DNA from: Christensenella intestinihominis
Lineage (GTDB): Bacteria > Bacillota > Clostridia > Christensenellales > Christensenellaceae
Direction of reading: 5' to 3'
Assembly (NCBI RefSeq): GCF_001678845.1
Contig: NZ_MAIQ01000003.1
Location: forward strand, 234,533 to 298,532
DNA length: 64,000 bases
The translations under genes and the position numbers were made by a program. Of this stretch, positions 63,001 through 64,000 are shown piece after piece (the stretch's first letter is position 1; every line of letters starts with the position of its first letter). Below the pieces are notes generated by a model, which worked only from the letters and a program-made list of their open reading frames with translations, was not told the DNA's origin and did no database searches.

Positions 63001-64000
63001 ACAGAGGATACATACGCGGACTACGAGACGACGAGCACAGGCGATACGGGCAGCATTGCGGAAGACAACAGCAGCGCGGCGGTGTTCACGAACAACTATG
63101 CGCCGAAGCGCAGCCTGGAAGTGAGCAAAACGGTAACGGCATCCCCGGGCTTCACGGCCCCGGACGGCGACGCGTTTACCTTCACGGTGAAGGTGGGCGG
63201 CACGGTATACCGCTACGCGGAGTACAAGCTGTACGACATCAGCGACCCGGCGGCCCCGGTCGAGATTCCGGGCGGCAGCAGCGGCTACATGACGGACAAG
63301 GACGGCAGGCTGACGCTTACGGCGAACCAGAAGGCAGTGTTTGAAGGCATCGCAGTCGGCACGACCTATGAAGTGACGGAAAGCGCGAAGGACGGTTATG
63401 CGGCGGACCATACGTCGCAGGACGGCAGCATTGCGGACGGCGAAAACAGCGTGGTATTCACGAACAACTACGAGCCGAAGCAGGGCCTGACGGTCAAAAA
63501 GACGGTAACAGGGGCAAACGCCCCGGCGGGCGACACGTTCGAGTTTACGGTGAACGTGGCGGGCGCACCGTATGCGGACAAGGAATACGACCTGTATGAA
63601 GGCGGCGTACAGCAGATCGGCGTGTACAAGACGGACGCGGACGGGAAGCTGACGCTGAAGGATAACCAGGAAGCGGTATTCGGCGGCATCCTGCAGGGAA
63701 CGGCGTACGAGGTTGTGGAAACGCCGAAGACGGACTATGTACAGACGGCGACGGGCGATACCGGAACGGTATCCGAAGCGGGCTCGACGGCAAGCTTTGA
63801 GAACGCCTACAAGCCGCTGCGGACCCTCACGGTTGAAAAGCAGGTGACGGGCGACGCCCCGGCAGGCGCGGCGTTCGAGTTCACGGTCAGCGTAGGCGGC
63901 AGCGCGTATGCAGATAAAGAATACAAGCTCTACGGCTCCGACGGAAACGAGATCACGGCGGGCGGGCCGTTCAAGACGGACGCAAGCGGCAAGCTGAGCC
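51016..64000 (+). CDS. Giant CnaB/DUF7601-repeat surface protein (3' end outside window)
   Basis: AAAGGAG precedes ATG 51016, and the frame stays open to the window end (at least 4,328 codons). A basic n-region and hydrophobic helix (about 22-47, [22 protein letters not shown]) form a signal peptide or anchor. Next come one stand-alone repeat-like module (about 108-195), a Glu/Pro/Ser-rich linker (about 240-300) and a unique head of roughly 1,070 residues (about 310-1,385) including a DUF11-like segment ([22 protein letters not shown]). Then at least 25 repeats of about 115-125 residues begin with L-x-V-x-K-x-V and include [17 protein letters not shown]-x-AGQ-AVF, YEV-x-E and FTN-x-YEP. The conserved Lys, Glu and Asn positions fit CnaB-type isopeptide bonds (inference). 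It is likely a long surface adhesin or fibre. Confidence 0.88.
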   Translation, partial: MNGNWQSKKEEYLQKSNKISAKKRVRNIILLILAVVIAASSVITVFAQTDTGMFGAPAAQENGGEAPTQDGGEGEAQQTPSSDETPPPAEPEASASTDAAEEAAEAGGLWIYNTITGENIAEDEAAEYVLSVGGAIYANQPYRLFDVTKNPAEELDIAYATDAEGKFMLKTGQTALFEGIEPGTEYMVEGSAKEGFSFVAPETGVPVENTAALAIGTEGGASAIGTMTEAGSAAQFELAQDPAEETEPEPTPSEEPGEEPEPTPSEEPSEEPSEEPTASEEPAAPSEQPQATPTPAPTQDVPQNDADSDNLVTPFADEETEPYKFELKWIAYDSLPGTKSDSDLSLTGWNSRTARTIKAQVTFSNNVDYAIGEVQIRIPAALLKYRDGKPMNGADCKFVDIGVKMAPEMVTKSDFWYTIDPETGDIILTNCKPIKAGGNNLIQVAWGVDAMGVEDETDFGFAAGLTTKGEEQPPSNTITGSIDTSATVTSATKEAINGGKVANWTTVQSYAPNLKGEEKPADFDDYWYLVYRMSYNTSFTQPYNIKVTEIPGTGGELVGGYTERLGSGTSASALAGRWDLDTNTIDFSIDQTLYSSSSSYYDNIAYPGSSRYYIYSVVRFPKDQYDTGTSAENTFQVDLTGVDDNITSTQSKTIATPIVEWTPPRPTGSLYANYKYRSGNNGLVPVLQTAMKNGKDYSMPSSNVSLGDGTYQPYSFYMYTYGRKYLNETNIPTPENSQMNLIVEDGRFLADNIELGPEDYYISNWVITLDDKLWIIDPSIEMSDYSNFSSPTGKPVKLYVQTAAAPNAWQAAGEIPYEDTVKKAADYNGHERYVPVGGVDAMSYVPASLKAEGIYKVRAEHLSDSSNGWSSQMYMYINPTIRHDSPVFKARIESSIETGNRIAFQNYETGRIELNGSQVYTNEYYQYKEFVPMYTVNGFSKSVALTDDRTNSQVKAAVTLTGTQSLLYNYRESNSYRSNVTFQMLKDAGDNVTLDEMGWTQKDWVFYDLLPEGYAFDPNVPIRAYSNYNNTDNRTYFLANQDVTVTSYDVIEDYRGSGRTMVKVNVHTEFNPTPTSYGEPYLSDSIYASIYVSMGAYFRYTDYKTANGKENDAAWQPLEGEFLGIGNQYSSNEYVRPDSGANAPSGVGKDDEGKSYFYDLNEDGDADSMNTQYNSASRTIDITVATATGIDKAVKEDADKFASYDEEARVATSETYSYRLQVQNTDGGTMKNVVIYDRLERAAIDRAGMEDFTFDSTYWQGILQDVDTIQARRKGIEPVVYYSTNPTAAYDLTDAASGWTTTKPADMSTVKAVAVDLSKKTDGTDYVFAPLEGTYVMLKMKAPALLTEPTIHAYNNPAWVNEFTAATGETKTETTLGNSVIVELFEPAELRVTKQATGVDLDAIDFSYTLLQDGEPYGPAEYTLYDISDPANPTEIPGTWATDANGKFTLKSGQMAVFSRMENKLTYTVTEAEMTGNTIVSPEGGVATGTLDKNNPQTAAFVNDYKGNLARLRLTKTVNTVSGSVAAPADDEFEFTIKMGKTATTLAPYANQEYKLYLSNGTEITEGGPFKTDGEGKFTIKGGQYIEFPQVVKGWRYEITETPKDDYTVTSPSSGVYSGAITTSSALLPLTSVGFTNRYAAYRPLNIEKTVTAAQGFTAPEDAEFRFRVLVRGSYYANKPYRLYDISNPASPVELIGSYETDANGYLTLKDKQRAVFEDLIAGYTYTVTEDAKENFITTKTGDTGAISNGANGSTAAFTNRFEPRNKLTVEKKVESVSGLTAPTGDTFEFTVKLGGQPLADTPYILYGTDGNPVSGNYKTDANGKLTLAAGQKAEFSVLRGAAYTVEETKKADYTTTKTGDTGNIADDDSSKAVFTNKYDPKRNIGLTKLVTASASLPAPLDDEFTFTVRVNAQTYILKTYKLYYAENAADGPGAATWIEVPGTHMTNERGELKLKANQRAVFEDIPVGSTYEFVESAKDGYTSQYLTGNGLSPASGTVSLSNIEVYANNTYEPRQGLTVKKVVSGTDAPAGDAFSFTVKVGGQAYAGQEYKLYGADGVEITAGGPFKTDGEGKFTLTAGQSAVFGGILLNSTYEVSEDTKADYTQDKASASGTISSTGSTVQFANNYEPKRTLTVQKTVTASAGLPAPTDAEFEFTVKIGDVPYANKDYTLVETNGNVANGSHQTDANGKLTLKAGEKAVFDGISAGLKYEVTETPNPDYQTTSAGTEGHIAVDGSSTAAFTNHYAPERDLEISKTVTASQGFIAPDGDTFTFTVKIDGVLYKYKPYKLYDIADPANPVPIPGDRMTDKDGKLTLEAGQKAVFEKIAVNSVYEVTEDPKDNYTSSASSISGPVTIDGGEASFTNNYEPKQGLTVKKTVTGNNAPQSDEFTFTVKVGGEAYANKSYRLYENGVEQIGVYQTDADGKLTLKNGQEAVFSKDITVNTPYEVTEDAKEDYETTSTGAAGNIAAAGSTASFVNNYAPLRGLMIAKEVTGTDVPADATFEFTVNVGGSAYANKEYKLYDASNNEILDNAPYWTDGSGKLTLQAGQKAIFNGILAGTPYEVVETPNADYVTSATDATGQLATNGSAAMFTNSYEPKRSLQITKMVTAAQGLTAPDGDEFTFTLRIGGAEYQYKPYKLYDVSGSLGPVEIPNASGYMTDGKGQFKLKASQMAVFADIPVGTTYNVVESGRNGYVADDPTHEGAIADGENSIVVTNNYEPKQGLTVAKTVTGESAPAGDVFTFTVKVGGAPYASQPYTLIGADGNEITAGGPFSTDADGKLTLQADQKAVFEGILQGTAYEVIEEAKEDYTADKTSEGGRISSEGNLAQFNNNYAPLRDLTITKTVTGEGVPADATFEFTVKVAGQAYAAKTYRLYGADGNEITTGGPFATTAEGKLNLKAGQKAVFENLSASWQYEVTETANADYVTSATGATGTVSTDGSEAAFTNSYEPKRNLEVSKKVTASAGFTAPDGDKFTFTVKVNGTPYVFRQYRLYYAPEGMPETEILAGPYTTDKNGQLTLEADQKAVFVDGIAVNTPYEVTESVANGYVADGLVKDGNIVDGANSVVFTNNYEPKQGLTVQKTVVGENAPAGDTFTFVVKVGGVPYAEQEYKLYSADGTEITAGGPFKTDTDGKLSLTAGQYATFGSILQGTAWEVTEETKTDYRTDNATQSGAIAADGSMAAFTNTYEPKRGLTITKTVTGDAPAGAAFEFTVNVAGAPYADKEYKLYGSDGNEITAGGPFKTDASGKLSLTAGQKALFEGITAGTSYEVVETPNADYVTSATGDKSTIAADGSSTAAFSNAYTPKRSLEISKTVTASPGFTAPAGDVFEFTVTVEGAVYRYREYKLYDISDPAAPIEILGNTYQTDIGGRLALEANQKAVFIDGIAVGASYKVEETAKGGSYVQTSPSGAATGSIVDGENVVAFTNNYEPKQGLTVKKTVTGANAPAGDTFEFTVNVAGAPYAGQEYKLYRSDDTEITAGGPFKTDASGKLTLTAGQYAVFGGILQGTAYEVVETPKADYVQAATGDTGTVSEAGSTASFTNSYEPLRTLAVEKQVTGDAPAGAAFEFTVSVGGSAYADKEYRLYGSDGIEITAGGPFKTDTSGKLSLTAGQKAVFEGIVAGTAYEVKETANADYETTSTGDTGSVAEDNSSAAVFTNNYAPKRNLEVSKTVTASPGFTAPDGDTFTFTVRIDGALYRYAKYTLYDISDPAAPVVIPGDNYMTNGSGRLTLTANQKAVFEGIAVGRNFDVSENAKDGYVQTQPQGGLSANGEITTDGGSAEFVNNYEPKQGLLVQKTVSGDGAPAGDTFEFTVNVAGAPYADEEYRLYGADGNEITAGGPFYTDASGKLTLKAGQAALFEEIPVGTAYEVTETAKDDYVQTQPENGGPATGNLAPSGSTAGFTNNYEPQRTLTLEKQVTGENVPGDATFRFTVRVGGSAYANKEYKLYGADGVEITVGAPYKTGPLGRLNLKAGEKAVFEGITAGLGYEITEDTYADYETTSTGDTGSIAEDNSSAAVFTNNYAPKRSLEVSKTVTASPGFTAPDGDAFTFTVKVGGTVYRYAEYKLYDISDPAAPVEIPGGSSGYMTDKDGRLTLTANQKAVFEGIAVGTTYEVTESAKDGYAADHTSQDGSIADGENSVVFTNNYEPKQGLTVKKTVTGANAPAGDTFEFTVNVAGAPYADKEYDLYEGGVQQIGVYKTDADGKLTLKDNQEAVFGGILQGTAYEVVETPKTDYVQTATGDTGTVSEAGSTASFENAYKPLRTLTVEKQVTGDAPAGAAFEFTVSVGGSAYADKEYKLYGSDGNEITAGGPFKTDASGKLS
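55180..64000 (+). repeat. Tandem repeat array inside the giant gene, A-B-C higher-order pattern
   Basis: At least 25 units are visible, starting near 55180, 55540, 55938, 56308, 56659, 57058, 57406, 57760, 58123, 58468, 58813, 59182, 59530, 59881, 60247, 60598, 60943, 61321, 61672, 62017, 62395, 62755, 63106, 63478 and 63823. From about 57760 onward they cycle in threes: type A ([16 protein letters not shown]), type B (KQGLTV-x-KTVTG) and type C (LR/KR/QR-x-LT-x-[12 protein letters not shown] or APAGAAFEF). The period is about 1,050-1,090 bases. The last copies are nearly identical in DNA. Confidence 0.85.

Noticed and set aside
53350..63411. Many long open frames on the minus strand across the giant gene (for example 55369-56850 and 62329-63411)
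   Set aside because: They mirror the repeat units of the plus-strand gene, are Arg/Val/His-rich, lack ribosome binding sites, and follow from the high-GC codon bias of the true frame.
55180..64000. Array of repeats considered as a possible mobile element or assembly artefact
   Set aside because: The reading frame is preserved across every unit and units differ gradually, as expected for a real repeat protein; collapsed or expanded copy number still cannot be excluded without long reads.

Overview
The window looks like chromosomal DNA of a high-GC member of the Clostridia (Bacillota). Signs are strong AGGAGG-type ribosome binding sites, sigma-A promoters of the TTGACA-17-TATAAT kind, BlaI/M56 regulators, a YtrA-type GntR/ABC operon, the Firmicutes-type galT, DUF2207, CsoR/CopA and a CnaB-like surface protein. 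I cannot name a genus from sequence alone. I saw no rRNA, tRNA, CRISPR array, transposase or phage gene.

Layout. 1-4.1 kb: tail of a DUF2971-like gene, then a BlaI repressor with an M56 (BlaR1-like) membrane protease that carries a long extracytoplasmic domain. 4.1-13.6 kb: AraC/GyrI-type regulator, GntR plus ABC exporter operon, UvrD/PcrA-type helicase, nitroreductase, DtxR-like regulator with a small unknown protein, and a two-component system. 13.9-16.7 kb: galK-galT. 16.8-32.7 kb: a large envelope-stress-like island with a lipoprotein, a second BlaI/M56 pair, three more lipoproteins of the same CQPTPEK family, a three-gene ABC exporter, and a MacB-like ATPase/anchored protein/permease set. 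32.9-38.4 kb: a zinc alcohol dehydrogenase, then a MerR-type promoter leading into iron-ADH, cupin, flavodoxin, mini-carboxymuconolactone decarboxylase, flavodoxin, methyltransferase and two small genes. 38.5-41.5 kb: copA and csoR with a CsoR operator. 41.8-45.3 kb: a wall-anchored repeat protein with an APKTGD sorting motif and a DUF2207 membrane protein. 46.1-64 kb: an Rrf2 regulator, a LytTR response regulator, LytTR-box-like direct repeats, then one long transcription unit ending in a giant surface protein of at least 4,328 residues that runs off the window.

Two assemblies deserve most attention. (1) The BlaI/M56/lipoprotein island: the sensor ends of the two M56 receptors are homologous to free-standing lipoproteins encoded beside them, and each receptor resembles one particular lipoprotein best. 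This suggests an envelope-sensing circuit not built on a penicillin-binding sensor domain. (2) The giant-adhesin operon: a LytTR regulator, a Thr/Pro-rich anchored protein, a 52-residue membrane protein, two related DivIVA-like coiled-coil proteins, a dedicated signal peptidase I and a giant protein whose CnaB/DUF7601-like repeats follow an A-B-C higher-order pattern of about 1.06 kb. Functions of both systems are inferred. The sequences, motifs, gene order and regulatory repeats were read directly.
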